From the NCBI GenBank assembly GCA_027488815.1, contig JAIYAX010000002.1, positions 1-64,000 of the forward strand: a stretch of DNA of 64,000 nt, given 5' to 3'. Within the stretch, counting starts at the first letter, position 1. Every line of letters begins with the position of its first letter. Source of the DNA: Cytophagaceae bacterium (GTDB lineage: Bacteria; Bacteroidota; Bacteroidia; Cytophagales; JAIYAX01). Made by a program: the position numbers and the translations under genes. The notes under the pieces were generated by a model. The model had not been told where the DNA came from and ran no database searches. It saw only the letters and a program-made list of their open reading frames with translations. Below are positions 8,742-17,912 of this stretch, in pieces.

Positions 8742-9370
8742 ATGAGCCTCAGAAACTTTGATCTGGCGATAAGCCTTGCTCCCAGACTAGCCATATGATC
8801 GGTATAAACCTGGCAATCAACCAATTGCAAGCCTTGTTCAAATTGTTGCTGAGCAAACGTGAGGAAAGCAGCTTTGGAGGCATTGGGCTCCAACGAAAAC
8901 ATCGAGTCGCCTGTAAAAAAGTGACCGAATGACATTCCAAATAATCCCCCGGCAAGTTTTCCATCTCTCCAGGCCTCGACGGAAAGGGCTATACCCAATT
9001 CATGGGCTTGTAAAAAGGCATTCTTTAATTCAGAGCTGATCCAAGTGCCGTATTGGTCTTTTCTATTCACGCTGGCGCAATGATCTATTACTTTTTCGAA
9101 GCTATGATTTATTGTTATTTCGAAAACCTGCCTTTTCAACACCTGACGCATACTTTTTGAACAGTATAAGGTCTCAGGAAAAATGACCATTCTGGGATCA
9201 GGTGACCACCACAGCGTGGGTTCTTCAGGGTTGTTCCAGGGGAAAATGCCTTGGCGATAAGCTTCTATCAGGATTTTGCCATTAAGTGGGCCTCCGATGC
9301 AGAGGATACCATCTTCGTCAGCAGATTCAGGGTTGGGAAAATTCCAGAAATTCAGGTCCCGCTCAGCCAT
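8708..9370 (-). CDS. aat: Leucyl/phenylalanyl-tRNA--protein transferase
   Basis: Adds Leu or Phe from aminoacyl-tRNA to the N-terminus of proteins that begin with Arg or Lys, marking them for ClpS/ClpAP degradation (the N-end rule). 220 residues, normal for the family. Characteristic segments are GILCIGGPL, YRQGIFPWNN (residues about 38-47), LWWSPDPRMVI, then GKLAGGLFGMSFGHFFTGDSMFS and DCQVYTDHMASLGA. It starts at ATG 9370, only 11 bases after the stop of an unknown exported protein on the same strand. The two are probably one transcript, although no functional link is evident. Confidence 0.95.
   Translation of the reverse strand: MAERDLNFWNFPNPESADEDGILCIGGPLNGKILIEAYRQGIFPWNNPEEPTLWWSPDPRMVIFPETLYCSKSMRQVLKRQVFEITINHSFEKVIDHCASVNRKDQYGTWISSELKNAFLQAHELGIALSVEAWRDGKLAGGLFGMSFGHFFTGDSMFSLEPNASKAAFLTFAQQQFEQGLQLVDCQVYTDHMASLGARLIARSKFLRLIKNKSHLNDGS
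8712..8741 (+). terminator. Plus-strand terminator embedded in the 3' end of aat
   Basis: GAGCCATC (8712-8719) and GATGGCTC (8725-8732) form a perfect 8-bp stem with loop GTTTA, followed by TTGTTTTTT. The same bases encode the last codons of aat on the minus strand (its stop is at 8708-8710), so the hairpin sits inside a coding region read the other way. Confidence 0.7.
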
Positions 9371-9381
9371 GGGAGGGGTAT

Positions 9382-10473
9382 TTATTGGCTTGGAAGCATG
9401 CCCTGCATTTTGACCACATTTTCTTGGTCTTTGGGGCTAGGATCTTTCCCTTTGGCGGTATAGATCGTTCCACAAGTCCATTTTCTGCTTACTTTATTGA
9501 ACTCTGCATAGCTCGTGCTGGTCTTGTACTCTCCTTTGTTGATGATAATGCTCCACCGGCCACTGTTCTCTTTGTAGCATTCGTCAATATAGTGCTTGGA
9601 CAATTGTTCATAAGTCACTCGTCGTTGGTCCAGGTTAAAGGAGACCAAAATCTCATTGGTTGAAATACTTAGCCTCTCGGAGGGCTGCCCAAAAGTGGTG
9701 TCAGTATGGCTCAGTTTGGCCCTGTTTGCATTTACATGAACGATGTATTTGATGGGGATATAGAGTTTAGGGTCAATTGGGTAATTGATGGAACTCACCC
9801 TTACAAACACATTTGGCGCCAGACGTATCCCTTTTAAGGAGGTAAGGAAATCCCTGGATTTCAGAACAGTATAGATCAAATGGAAAGACTTATCCATATC
9901 AATCGTAACGGCTTTTGAATAGCTGCGCTTGCTCTGTATCAGGTAATTTTCATACACCACAGAGTCGATATAATCTTTGTCTGCAAAATCTTTGATGAAC
10001 TTGAATACCTTTTCTTTTTCTTTGTGCAGGTACTCTTTTACCTTTTCGTTCCTAAGTTGGAAAAGCTCGTTTTCTCTGTCTTTAGGTGTTTTTCCAGTGA
10101 GAAGAGTGGTGTCCATCTGATAATAAAATGTGTCAATTTTGATGGGATGGGTTTTGCCTTCAGAGTAAATGATAACCTGTTGGGTATACATCTTTGAAGT
10201 GTTCTTGATGTTTTCCGTCAAATGGAAAAACCATTCCCTGTGTATATCAACGGTATCTTCAAGAAAGAAAAACTGTGTGTTGATCGCATTGGTTTTTAAC
10301 AATTCATTACTCACTTCGATCAACACATTGCTGATCTGATTGAAGCTATTGTTAAAGGTTTCTGCTGAAAACTTGTCTTCTATTGGATCATTTGATCGTT
10401 GGGCGTGAAGCGGAATCCCAAGGAATACTCCCAACATCAAGAACAAACCAAACCCCAAAATTTGTTTTTTCAT
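9382..10473 (-). CDS. Exported protein of unknown function, upstream of aat
   Basis: 363 residues with a clear signal peptide (MKKQILGFGLFLMLGVFLGI, cleavage near LHAQ-RS). The mature part is hydrophilic, with many Lys, Asp and Glu. A helical, charged stretch (residues about 135-165, KDRENELFQLRNEKVKEYLH) precedes a C-terminal half that looks like mixed beta structure. I recognise no domain. It has no T9SS sorting domain and no lipobox, so it is probably periplasmic. A Bacteroidota-type -7 element lies upstream at 10518-10525. The aat gene follows after 11 bases. Confidence 0.7.
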   Translation of the reverse strand: MKKQILGFGLFLMLGVFLGIPLHAQRSNDPIEDKFSAETFNNSFNQISNVLIEVSNELLKTNAINTQFFFLEDTVDIHREWFFHLTENIKNTSKMYTQQVIIYSEGKTHPIKIDTFYYQMDTTLLTGKTPKDRENELFQLRNEKVKEYLHKEKEKVFKFIKDFADKDYIDSVVYENYLIQSKRSYSKAVTIDMDKSFHLIYTVLKSRDFLTSLKGIRLAPNVFVRVSSINYPIDPKLYIPIKYIVHVNANRAKLSHTDTTFGQPSERLSISTNEILVSFNLDQRRVTYEQLSKHYIDECYKENSGRWSIIINKGEYKTSTSYAEFNKVSRKWTCGTIYTAKGKDPSPKDQENVVKMQGMLPSQ

Positions 10474-10517
10474 GAATTACAAATTACAGCAAATAAACAG
10501 ATTATAGCGATTTAGTT

Positions 10518-10525
10518 CAAAAGTA
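10518..10525 (-). promoter_or_regulatory. Possible -7 promoter element
   Basis: On the minus strand the bases read TACTTTTG, matching the Bacteroidota -7 consensus TAnnTTTG. It lies about 45 bases upstream of the ATG at 10473. No convincing -33 TTG is seen at the usual distance. Confidence 0.35.
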
Positions 10526-10631
10526 TTCTGCTTCATTACCTTACATACCATAGGTTGCTTTGACTAAAATGATAAACCCGGTTGAAATAGGAAATCTAAT
10601 CTTTCAAATTTGCAATTTGTGGCCGAATTGA

Positions 10632-11207
10632 ATGAAGCCCGCAGGTATAAGTCCATCCTCTGAATTTTATGTTAAATCTCTTTTCGAAGAGTATTACACT
10701 GTACTGTGCCGATTTGTTTTCAGAATGACCAATGACCGTGCCGCAAGTGAAGACCTAGTGCAGGATTTGTTTGTTCAAATATGGGAACGCCATCAGCAAG
10801 GTCAACGGTTCGACAATCCCAAAGCTTATCTCTTTCAGGCAGCAAGCAACAGGGCCATCACCTGGAAGAGGAAAGGTAAACTAACCTCTCTTGATCAATT
10901 GTACGAGGATGTTTCTGAGCCGGTCGCAGCTTATGCAGACCCCGCTGAATTGCTTGAAGCGGCTGATCTTGAGCAGAGAATTGAAGCGCAAATCCTTCGT
11001 TTGCCTGAAGCAACAAGAGCTGTCTTTCTGTTAAGCAGGCAGCATCAGATGACCTACAGAGAAATTGCCGAGGCTTTGGAAATCAGTCAGAGCACGGTAG
11101 AAAAGCACATGATCAAAGCTTTAGGCCTGCTCAAAAAGGCATTGATCGTTGTACTCCTCACATTTTTTCCTATTGATGCACAGGTGTTTACATATTTTTT
11201 TAACTAG
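10632..11207 (+). CDS. ECF RNA polymerase sigma factor, FecI-like (Bacteroidetes family 1 type)
   Basis: 191 residues. Region 2 is visible at LFEEYYTVLCRFVFRMTND...AASEDLVQDLFVQIWE (residues about 17-54). Region 4 is LPEATRAVFLLSRQHQMTYREIAEALEISQSTVEKHM (about 122-160). It directs transcription of a small regulon, probably the operon that begins here. It is followed after 37 bases by its FecR-type anti-sigma factor. The C-terminus carries an unusual hydrophobic tail (IVVLLTFFPIDAQVFTYFFN) that might touch the membrane. Such sigma factors are normally released when the outer-membrane receptor binds its substrate. Confidence 0.93.
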   Translation: MKPAGISPSSEFYVKSLFEEYYTVLCRFVFRMTNDRAASEDLVQDLFVQIWERHQQGQRFDNPKAYLFQAASNRAITWKRKGKLTSLDQLYEDVSEPVAAYADPAELLEAADLEQRIEAQILRLPEATRAVFLLSRQHQMTYREIAEALEISQSTVEKHMIKALGLLKKALIVVLLTFFPIDAQVFTYFFN

Positions 11208-11244
11208 GGAATAGAGGTATGAGCTGTTTCAGATTGTCTTAGAC

Positions 11245-12282
11245 ATGAACATGCAAGAGTCAGATATCAACCTGGGAAGAGTACTAATGCTTCGACAATT
11301 GGAGGGCAGCCTCAATGCGCATGAGGAGTTGCAGCTTCAGGAATTGATTCAGGCGAATGAAACCCTACGACAAGAATGGGAGTCAACCCAGCTTGTTTGG
11401 CAGAGAACAGAACCTTTATCTGGCGATCAGGATTTTAACCCAAACAGTTTGGCTGCCTGGGAAAAGATCAAGTCCAGGGTAGAGGAAAAAGCTAAGAACA
11501 GGCCCAGAACAAGGAAAATGTATCCTTGGCTGGCTGCCGCTTCTGTGGTGCTTTTTGCGGCAGTAGGTGCCTGGGTTTTCTGGCCTGAGAGTACCAAAGC
11601 TCCATTACTTGTGATGGTGCAAAGCGGAGCCGGGAGATTGACGCATCAGTTACCTGATGGATCAACCGTGGCTTTAGAGGCGAATTCTTATCTGGAGTAT
11701 TCACTATTTGATACGCAGTCGAGAACCTTGAAACTCAACGGTACAGGTTTTTTCGATGTCATCAAGGATTCAAAAAGACCTTTTGTAGTCAATACGCACA
11801 AGTCACAAGTGAGTGTTTTGGGTACTTCCTTTCTGGTCAAAGCCGATAGCGTAGCCTCAGAGCTGAGTGTAGCCGTCTTGACAGGGAAGGTAAAAGTAGA
11901 CTATACCCAGGTGAGCGGTAAGAAAGTGAGTACTCTACTTACTGCAGGCCGCAGGCAATGGGTGCAATTGAGCACAGGAGAGTTTCGAAAGGACTCATTT
12001 GAAGTATCCGCTTTAAGAAATCTGGCAGATGGCAAGATGAGTTTTGAGAATGAACCCCTGAGTGCTGTTCTGGAGCAAATGAAACTTCAGTACGGAGTAG
12101 TCTTTGTTCTTGAAAAAGAGTCCATTTCAAAGTGCTTGTTTTCAGGTTCTTTGGAAGACTTAAATCTGGAAGAGGCTTGTAAGCTTTTAGAACTCAGCCT
12201 TGAGCTGAGAATTGAAAAGCAGGAGCCTGCTTTGCTTCAAATCTATGGAAATGGTTGTGATCCGCCCGGCATGATCAACTAA
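11245..12282 (+). CDS. FecR-type anti-sigma factor
   Basis: 345 residues. The cytoplasmic N-terminal part (1-90) should bind the sigma factor. One membrane helix lies at about 92-112 (MYPWLAAASVVLFAAVGAWVFW). A periplasmic FecR domain follows (about 120-240; LPDGSTVALEANSYLEY, LNGTGFFDV, FVVNTHKSQVSVLGTSFLV). The last about 80 residues match the DUF4974 / STN-like C-terminal domain (FENEPLSAVLEQMKLQYGV...LNLEEACKLLELSL). It relays a signal from the outer membrane to the sigma factor encoded just upstream. The next gene starts 35 bases later, consistent with one operon. Confidence 0.93.
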   Translation: MNMQESDINLGRVLMLRQLEGSLNAHEELQLQELIQANETLRQEWESTQLVWQRTEPLSGDQDFNPNSLAAWEKIKSRVEEKAKNRPRTRKMYPWLAAASVVLFAAVGAWVFWPESTKAPLLVMVQSGAGRLTHQLPDGSTVALEANSYLEYSLFDTQSRTLKLNGTGFFDVIKDSKRPFVVNTHKSQVSVLGTSFLVKADSVASELSVAVLTGKVKVDYTQVSGKKVSTLLTAGRRQWVQLSTGEFRKDSFEVSALRNLADGKMSFENEPLSAVLEQMKLQYGVVFVLEKESISKCLFSGSLEDLNLEEACKLLELSLELRIEKQEPALLQIYGNGCDPPGMIN

Positions 12283-12316
12283 AGAAACAAACCAAACATT
12301 TTTAAAAAACTTTAAA

Positions 12317-14260
12317 ATGAAGACATTATTTATCCTTCTGTTGCTACTGCTTTGCCTAATGGCGAGGGCACAACGCAACCCTATGGATCGAACCGTAACC
12401 ATTCAGGTTCAGCAGCAAAGCATTGAGTCAGTACTTCGTCAGCTAAACAGGAACTATGGAGTTTCCTTTTCCTACTCAAGCAGCCTGGTTCCTGTTGACA
12501 AGAAAGTGAGTATAAACCTAAAAGCCAGACCGCTACGAGAAGTGCTTGAAGCTTTATTGATTGCCAATGGCATTGCCTACCAGCAAGTCGGAAAACAGAT
12601 TGTTTTAAAGCGAATGCTTATTCTTCCCAGCTCTACCTACTACCCACAGGTAAGTCCAATGGTCAGCTTGTCAGAGTATATTCCTGAGCAGGATTATCTA
12701 AAGAATGATTTTAATGAGCAGGTTCAGATGGTCAGCTCTGCTTCAGACAGCCCAAGCGTTGCCAGCTCAGATACGATAAGGACTGTTTTTGACAGAAATC
12801 AATTGAGACGTAGGTACCTGGCAGAAAAGATCAAACTGAAAAAGGAGTATGAGCAATTAAGGGATAGCCTGAACAAAGTCTTAAAGGAGCCTGAGCCTTG
12901 GGCAACAGATATGAGAAATGCGATGGAGACTTTGGATATTGAGTTTTTGAAGCTTCAGCAGAACATCAGAAATATCTTTTGGCCTTCATCGGATAGCCTT
13001 TCAAAAAGCAGCGACAGCCTTAGCACGCTTGCTAAACCTATGCAAAAATCAGATAGTCTTGCACAAGGAAACACACGCATAGCCCCCTTTCAATTTGGAA
13101 TCTGGCACGGGCTCTCGACCAATGGTCCTGAAGCAGCAAGAACTATCAATCATTTTTCGCTAAGTCTGTTTACAGGTCGATCAGCCGGTGTGATAGGGGT
13201 AGAAGCCAGTACTATTTTTAATGAAAATCTGGGATCAATTGAAGGGGTGCAAGCATCTGGTCTTGTAAACTCTAGCAAAGGAAACATCAGGGGATTGCAA
13301 GGGGCCGGCCTGATGAATATAGCTGGAGATGAATTGAAGGGCATTCAGGCTGCTGGGTTGATCAATCTGATTGAGGAAGGTTCAATAACCGGTGTCCAGG
13401 CTGCCGGAATATTGAACGTGGGATCAGGCAATGCAAGAGGAGCTCAGTTTTCAGGAATAGTCAACCTCAATGATGGTTATCTTGAGGGTTTCCAGTCAGC
13501 CGGGATACTCAATGTAAATCAAGGTTATTTGCGAGGGGCACAGGCGGCTGGCATTGTCAATTTGCAACATGATCATGGTCGGGGGGCACAGTTTGCAGGT
13601 GTTTTAAATGTCACTGAAGGCAATTGGGTGGGAGGTACGTTTGCCGGAATTTCCAATGTTCAAAGGGGAGATATAGAAGGAATACAGGCTTCAGCCATTT
13701 TTAATCAGGCCCACAAAGTAAAAGGCACTCAGTTAGGGCTCATCAACATTGCTGACACCGTTGATGGGGTGCAGATCGGATTGGTCAATATCGCCAGAGG
13801 AAACGGCTATCGCCGAATCGAATTGGCCGGGCATGAGGTAATGCAGGCAAGATTGAGCTATAAATTAGGCACTGAAAGGCTTTATACCATCTATCAGATC
13901 GGATGGCATTGGGGAAAAGAGGAGGCCCTGGGTATCGGAGCTGGTTGGGGCACCCAGTGGAAGCATAAAAACAAGCTGAAAAGCTCTCTGGAACTCGTTT
14001 GCTTATATGTCAACAGGGAACAAGATGCTTTCAGCAGACTTCATTTGCTCAACACACTCCAATACCAATGGGTCATTCCTGTAGGCCAGCGCCTGGCAAT
14101 TCAGGCGGGGCCAACCTTGCAGGTAGAAGTAAGTGATCGAAACAAACCTGAGCAAAGCTTTTATCGTCTGGCTCCCGGCCATGACTGGGTTTATGATCGA
14201 AGCTTCAATACAAGCTCCTGGGCAGTCTGGCCCGGATTTAAGATCGGGATAAGCCTCTAA
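12317..14260 (+). CDS. STN-domain protein with LA_2272-like surface-repeat solenoid
   Basis: 647 residues with a signal peptide (MKTLFILLLLLLCLMARAQ). Residues about 25-97 are a secretin/TonB short N-terminal (STN) domain: TVTIQVQQQSIESVLRQLNRNY and KPLREVLEALLIANGI-like text. STN domains of TonB-dependent receptors contact FecR proteins. A Ser/Asp-rich, partly coiled-coil linker follows (about 110-250). From about residue 290 to 500 there are about eleven repeats of 20-22 residues with the core G.QAAGI.N...G...G, probably a beta-solenoid. The last about 130 residues look beta-rich and may be membrane-associated. In most systems the STN domain is part of the receptor. Here it is a separate protein between FecR and the receptor, so it may be a detached signalling subunit. 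Confidence 0.8.
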   Translation: MKTLFILLLLLLCLMARAQRNPMDRTVTIQVQQQSIESVLRQLNRNYGVSFSYSSSLVPVDKKVSINLKARPLREVLEALLIANGIAYQQVGKQIVLKRMLILPSSTYYPQVSPMVSLSEYIPEQDYLKNDFNEQVQMVSSASDSPSVASSDTIRTVFDRNQLRRRYLAEKIKLKKEYEQLRDSLNKVLKEPEPWATDMRNAMETLDIEFLKLQQNIRNIFWPSSDSLSKSSDSLSTLAKPMQKSDSLAQGNTRIAPFQFGIWHGLSTNGPEAARTINHFSLSLFTGRSAGVIGVEASTIFNENLGSIEGVQASGLVNSSKGNIRGLQGAGLMNIAGDELKGIQAAGLINLIEEGSITGVQAAGILNVGSGNARGAQFSGIVNLNDGYLEGFQSAGILNVNQGYLRGAQAAGIVNLQHDHGRGAQFAGVLNVTEGNWVGGTFAGISNVQRGDIEGIQASAIFNQAHKVKGTQLGLINIADTVDGVQIGLVNIARGNGYRRIELAGHEVMQARLSYKLGTERLYTIYQIGWHWGKEEALGIGAGWGTQWKHKNKLKSSLELVCLYVNREQDAFSRLHLLNTLQYQWVIPVGQRLAIQAGPTLQVEVSDRNKPEQSFYRLAPGHDWVYDRSFNTSSWAVWPGFKIGISL

Positions 14261-14533
14261 CACCTAAAAACCAACTTTTTTTTCAACAGCAAGCATGCTG
14301 ACAGGAGAGCTACGTCTCAATTCGACTGGTCAGCCATAAAATCAAACAAAATCAACATGAACTCAAACACTAAAACCAAGGCAAAGCGCATAAAGAACCC
14401 CCCATCATTTTCTTTCATGACGAGTTTTTACCCTCTGATAGCATCTCATTGGCAAGCCTTAAACAGCCCATACACCTTTGTGAAGTCAACGAAGAAAAAA
14501 CAAACCAACGAACATCAAAAACAAACCAAAACC
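14261..14533 (+). other. 273-base leader before the TonB-dependent receptor
   Basis: Non-coding in my reading. An open frame with ATGs at 14357 and 14417 runs into the receptor, but its 59 extra residues are Lys/Thr/Asn-rich and precede the true signal peptide. One weak hairpin (GCTGAC 14297-14302 with GTCAGC 14329-14334) is present. No riboswitch class is recognised. Confidence 0.4.
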
Positions 14534-16930
14534 ATGAACTTAATTACCAAAATTTTTCTTTTGACCGGGGCATTTTGCTTTTACACTATACTAAGCATAG
14601 CCTCAGATCTACCACATGAGGAAGAGATCAAATACACGATCTCAGGTAAAATCAAAAGCGCATCAGATGGGGAAGATCTAATCGGTGCAACCGTTTTGGT
14701 CAAAGAAATCAATCAAGGTGCAGTGACTAATGTCTACGGGTTTTATTCACTCACGCTAAAGCCCGGAAAATACACACTTGTGATCAGCTACATCGGTTAT
14801 GAAAGTCAGCAAAAGACCATTGATCTGACGACTAATATGGCAGCCAATTTTGAGTTGGTGGAGGTGACCAATAACCTTCAGGAGGTAGTCGTCACTGCGG
14901 AACGTGCCGATGCACATGTGAGTGACGTCAAAATGAGTACGGTTTCAATCGATATGATTCAGGTGAAAAAGCTTCCTCCTTTGTTTGGAGAGCCTGATTT
15001 GGTGAAGATCGTTCAGATGCAGCCCGGAGTGATTTCAGCTGGAGAAGGTACCAGTTCGTTCTTTGTAAGGGGAGGGGCAGCAGACCAAAATCTGATCCTG
15101 ATCGATGAAGCGCCGGTGTACGATCCCTCGCATATGTTTGGACTTTTTTCAGTTTTTAATGCTGACATTATCAAGAGTTCGGAGCTATACAAAGGAGGAA
15201 TTCCGGCACAGTTTGGAGGCAGACTTTCCTCCATTCTGGATGTTCGGGTGAAGGATGGCAACAGCAAGGCACTGTCTGGGAGCTTTGGTATAGGACTATT
15301 GGCTGCCAAAGCCAGCCTGGAGGGCCCCATCGTTAAGGATAAAGCATCGTTTTTATTGTCTGCCAGAAGGTCATATGCAGGGTATTACCTACGCTTATCA
15401 GAGGACGAAAATCAAAATCAGAACAATGTGTTTTTCTATGACTACAATGCCAAGGTCAACCTTCAGCTGAACCAAAGAAACCGGTTGTTTGTGTCAGCTT
15501 ATCTTGGCCGGGATGTTTTTCGCTTTGGCAATGACTTTCAGATCGATTGGGGAAATGCTACCTCTACTGTTAGGTGGAACCATGTGTTTAGCGATCGCTT
15601 GTTCTCCAACACCACCGCCATTTTCTCCAATTTTGACTACGCACTTCAGTTTAAAGAGCCTGTGCTCGGTTTCCGCTGGACAGCCAATATCCGGGAAAGT
15701 ACCATCAAGCAAGACCTAAGCTGGTTTATCAACCCGGACCATCAGTTATCTTTTGGGGCAAGTACCGCTTACAAAGTATTTTCACCAGGTAAGTTCAAGC
15801 CAACATCAGATAAATCCATCTACTCAGGTACGACCATGCAGGAATTGCACTCCTGGGACAATGCACTGTATGCTTCGCACGAGGCCAAACTCAGCAGCCG
15901 GATTAAAGCAGAGCTCGGTCTCAGGGTCTCCATCTTTTCACAGCTAGGACCTTACGAGCACTATACCTACCGTGACCCTTATGACCTTAGGAACGTACAG
16001 CGCATTGATAGCCAGTCATTTGAAAGGGCCACATTCGTAAAAACCTTTATCAATCCTGAGCCAAGATTAAGCATCCGGTATAGTCTTGATCCACAGAGCT
16101 CCATCAAGGCCAGCTACAACCGCATGGTACAAAACACCCACCAGATGATTACAGGCACCACACCAACCCCTACATCGATATGGTTGCCAAGCGGAGCGAT
16201 GATAAAGCCACAAACTGCCGATCAGGTAGCAGCAGGCTATTTCAGAAACCTGTTCGATAACAAAATAGAGACTTCGGCAGAGTTGTACTACAAGAAGATG
16301 GATGGTGTCATAGACTTTGCAGACAACGCCCAGGTGTTTTTCAATCAAGATTTGGCAACTGTGTTAAGGCCGGGCTGGTCGGATAGCTATGGGGCGGAGT
16401 TTTTGCTGAAAAAGACCAGAGGCAAGCTTAACGGTTGGATCAGCTATACCTGGAGCAAAACCACCAGATACATTGATGGGGTGAACCAAAATCAGGCCTT
16501 TCCAGCCAGCTATGACCGTAGACATAATACCAACCTTGTATTGACTTATGATTTGAATGAGCGCTGGAGCTTTGGGGCGAATTGGGTATACGGCACAGGC
16601 CGCCCTATAACCTTGCCTGCCGGCAAATATCAATACAAGCACTTTGTGGTAGATGAGTACACCAGCCGGAACGGATTTAGACTTCCTGATTTTCACCGCC
16701 TCGATCTGTCTGCCACACTCAAAAGTCGTATAGTACCCGGCCGCAAGTGGAGTAGTGAATGGAACTTTTCAATCTACAATGCCTACAACAGGAAGAATCC
16801 ATTTACGATTTACACGAGGACCGTACGTGACAGCGAAGGAAATACCGTTCAGGGCAGCAGTGAAAAAGAGGCCGTCATGATCTATCTTTTTCCAATCCTC
16901 CCATCCATTTCTTACAATTTAAAGTTTTAA
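14534..16930 (+). CDS. TonB-dependent outer-membrane receptor with carboxypeptidase-like N-terminal domain
   Basis: ATG 14534 is chosen because it starts a signal peptide (MNLITKIFLLTGAFCFYTIL); this gives 798 residues. A carboxypeptidase-regulatory-like beta-sandwich comes first (residues about 38-115: ISGKIKSASDGEDLIGATVLV...GFYSLTLKPGKYTL). The plug domain follows (about 130-250: FGEPDLVKIVQMQPGV, SSFFVRGGAADQNLILIDEAPVYDPSHMFGLFS, GGIPAQFGGRLSSILDV). The rest is a beta-barrel ending in the aromatic ISYNLKF. It imports an unknown substrate driven by TonB/ExbBD. It lacks its own STN domain, which is supplied as a separate protein upstream. The DUF4249 lipoprotein 15 bases downstream is its usual partner. 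Confidence 0.93.
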   Translation: MNLITKIFLLTGAFCFYTILSIASDLPHEEEIKYTISGKIKSASDGEDLIGATVLVKEINQGAVTNVYGFYSLTLKPGKYTLVISYIGYESQQKTIDLTTNMAANFELVEVTNNLQEVVVTAERADAHVSDVKMSTVSIDMIQVKKLPPLFGEPDLVKIVQMQPGVISAGEGTSSFFVRGGAADQNLILIDEAPVYDPSHMFGLFSVFNADIIKSSELYKGGIPAQFGGRLSSILDVRVKDGNSKALSGSFGIGLLAAKASLEGPIVKDKASFLLSARRSYAGYYLRLSEDENQNQNNVFFYDYNAKVNLQLNQRNRLFVSAYLGRDVFRFGNDFQIDWGNATSTVRWNHVFSDRLFSNTTAIFSNFDYALQFKEPVLGFRWTANIRESTIKQDLSWFINPDHQLSFGASTAYKVFSPGKFKPTSDKSIYSGTTMQELHSWDNALYASHEAKLSSRIKAELGLRVSIFSQLGPYEHYTYRDPYDLRNVQRIDSQSFERATFVKTFINPEPRLSIRYSLDPQSSIKASYNRMVQNTHQMITGTTPTPTSIWLPSGAMIKPQTADQVAAGYFRNLFDNKIETSAELYYKKMDGVIDFADNAQVFFNQDLATVLRPGWSDSYGAEFLLKKTRGKLNGWISYTWSKTTRYIDGVNQNQAFPASYDRRHNTNLVLTYDLNERWSFGANWVYGTGRPITLPAGKYQYKHFVVDEYTSRNGFRLPDFHRLDLSATLKSRIVPGRKWSSEWNFSIYNAYNRKNPFTIYTRTVRDSEGNTVQGSSEKEAVMIYLFPILPSISYNLKF

Positions 16931-16945
16931 ACCATTACATCAACC

Positions 16946-17806
16946 ATGAAAAACCAAGGTGTTTTATCGACATTACTAGTCATACTTCTGGCACTGTTTT
17001 CTGCTTGTGAGCAGGTGATGCCGGAATTTAATCCCAAGGGCTCTGGCTCCAAAATAGTCATCGAAGGAATGGTCACAGACAGTCTTGGCCAGCAGGTAGT
17101 TAAGATTAGCAGGTCTACGGATTATTTGAAGCCATCCAGGCCAGAACCAGTTACCAATGCACTGGTCGTGATCAGCAGTCAGGAAGTAGGTTTTGACACC
17201 CTTGTTCATCAGGGGGACGGGGTCTACCTCAGTGGGCTATGGCAAGGGAAACAAGGTTCTGTGTACCGTTTGAGAGTTGAAGTTGGGGGGCAGGTTTACG
17301 AGGCTTCTGAACAAATGCCGGTTTTGGTTGGATTTGAAATCGACAGTGTTGTGCACCGCTTTGATGAAATTGCTGAGAAAGACTACCTCTCTTATGGATT
17401 TGAGGATAAGCGTAAAATCAAAGCAGGAGACTCCATCTTTAGAGCTTATTTTTATGCTAAGGAAAGCAAGTCCTCAGTGAACTTCTACTTGTTTGATTTC
17501 AAAAGGAACAGCTCCTTTTACCGAACCCAAACCGATATCATTGTGGCTGATGATGAGCTGATTGCAGACTATATTCAGGGACTGGAATTGCCAGGTGAGT
17601 TTTACAGAAACGACACAGCAACTGCCATTATGTACGGCATTAGCAGGCAGGCCTACAGGTACTACCGTGACTTGGAAAATGTGATGAATTCGGATGGAGG
17701 AATGTTTAGCCCACCTGCCGGAAACCCACTGAACAATTTAAGCAACGGTGCTTTGGGGTATTTTCAGGTTTGTGCAGTCCGGCAGCAAAGTATTATTGTA
17801 CGCTAA
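16946..17806 (+). CDS. DUF4249-family lipoprotein
   Basis: 286 residues. The N-terminus is a lipoprotein signal (MKNQGVLSTLLVILLALFSAC, lipobox FSAC with Cys21), so it is expected to be anchored in the outer membrane. The mature part opens with the family pattern GSKIVIEGMVTDSLGQQVVKISRS...PVTNALVVIS, followed by GVYLSG and the Ig-like beta segments of DUF4249. Members are nearly always encoded just after a TonB-dependent receptor with a carboxypeptidase-like domain, exactly as here, and are thought to assist substrate capture. It closes the sigma/FecR/receptor operon; a terminator follows. Confidence 0.88.
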   Translation: MKNQGVLSTLLVILLALFSACEQVMPEFNPKGSGSKIVIEGMVTDSLGQQVVKISRSTDYLKPSRPEPVTNALVVISSQEVGFDTLVHQGDGVYLSGLWQGKQGSVYRLRVEVGGQVYEASEQMPVLVGFEIDSVVHRFDEIAEKDYLSYGFEDKRKIKAGDSIFRAYFYAKESKSSVNFYLFDFKRNSSFYRTQTDIIVADDELIADYIQGLELPGEFYRNDTATAIMYGISRQAYRYYRDLENVMNSDGGMFSPPAGNPLNNLSNGALGYFQVCAVRQQSIIVR

Positions 17807-17827
17807 ATTCGAACAAACAGAAATGGA

Positions 17828-17855
17828 AAAGGGTTAGATTGGTGACCCTTTTTTT
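17828..17855 (+). terminator. Intrinsic terminator closing the receptor operon
   Basis: AAAGGGT (17828-17834) pairs with ACCCTTT (17845-17851) and is followed by more T. It lies just after the DUF4249 stop codon. Confidence 0.8.
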
Positions 17856-17912
17856 ATGCCTTTTGCGTTGCATTAGCCACTTTTGTCTCATGAGAGTTTA
17901 TGAAAGCCAACC

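Noticed and set aside
14357-14533. 59-residue N-terminal extension of the TonB-dependent receptor
   Set aside because: It precedes a normal signal peptide at 14534 and has no family-like sequence; treated as leader.
14261-14533. Riboswitch in the receptor leader (for example cobalamin type)
   Set aside because: I see no conserved box or compact fold of a known class, only one weak hairpin with a 26-base loop.
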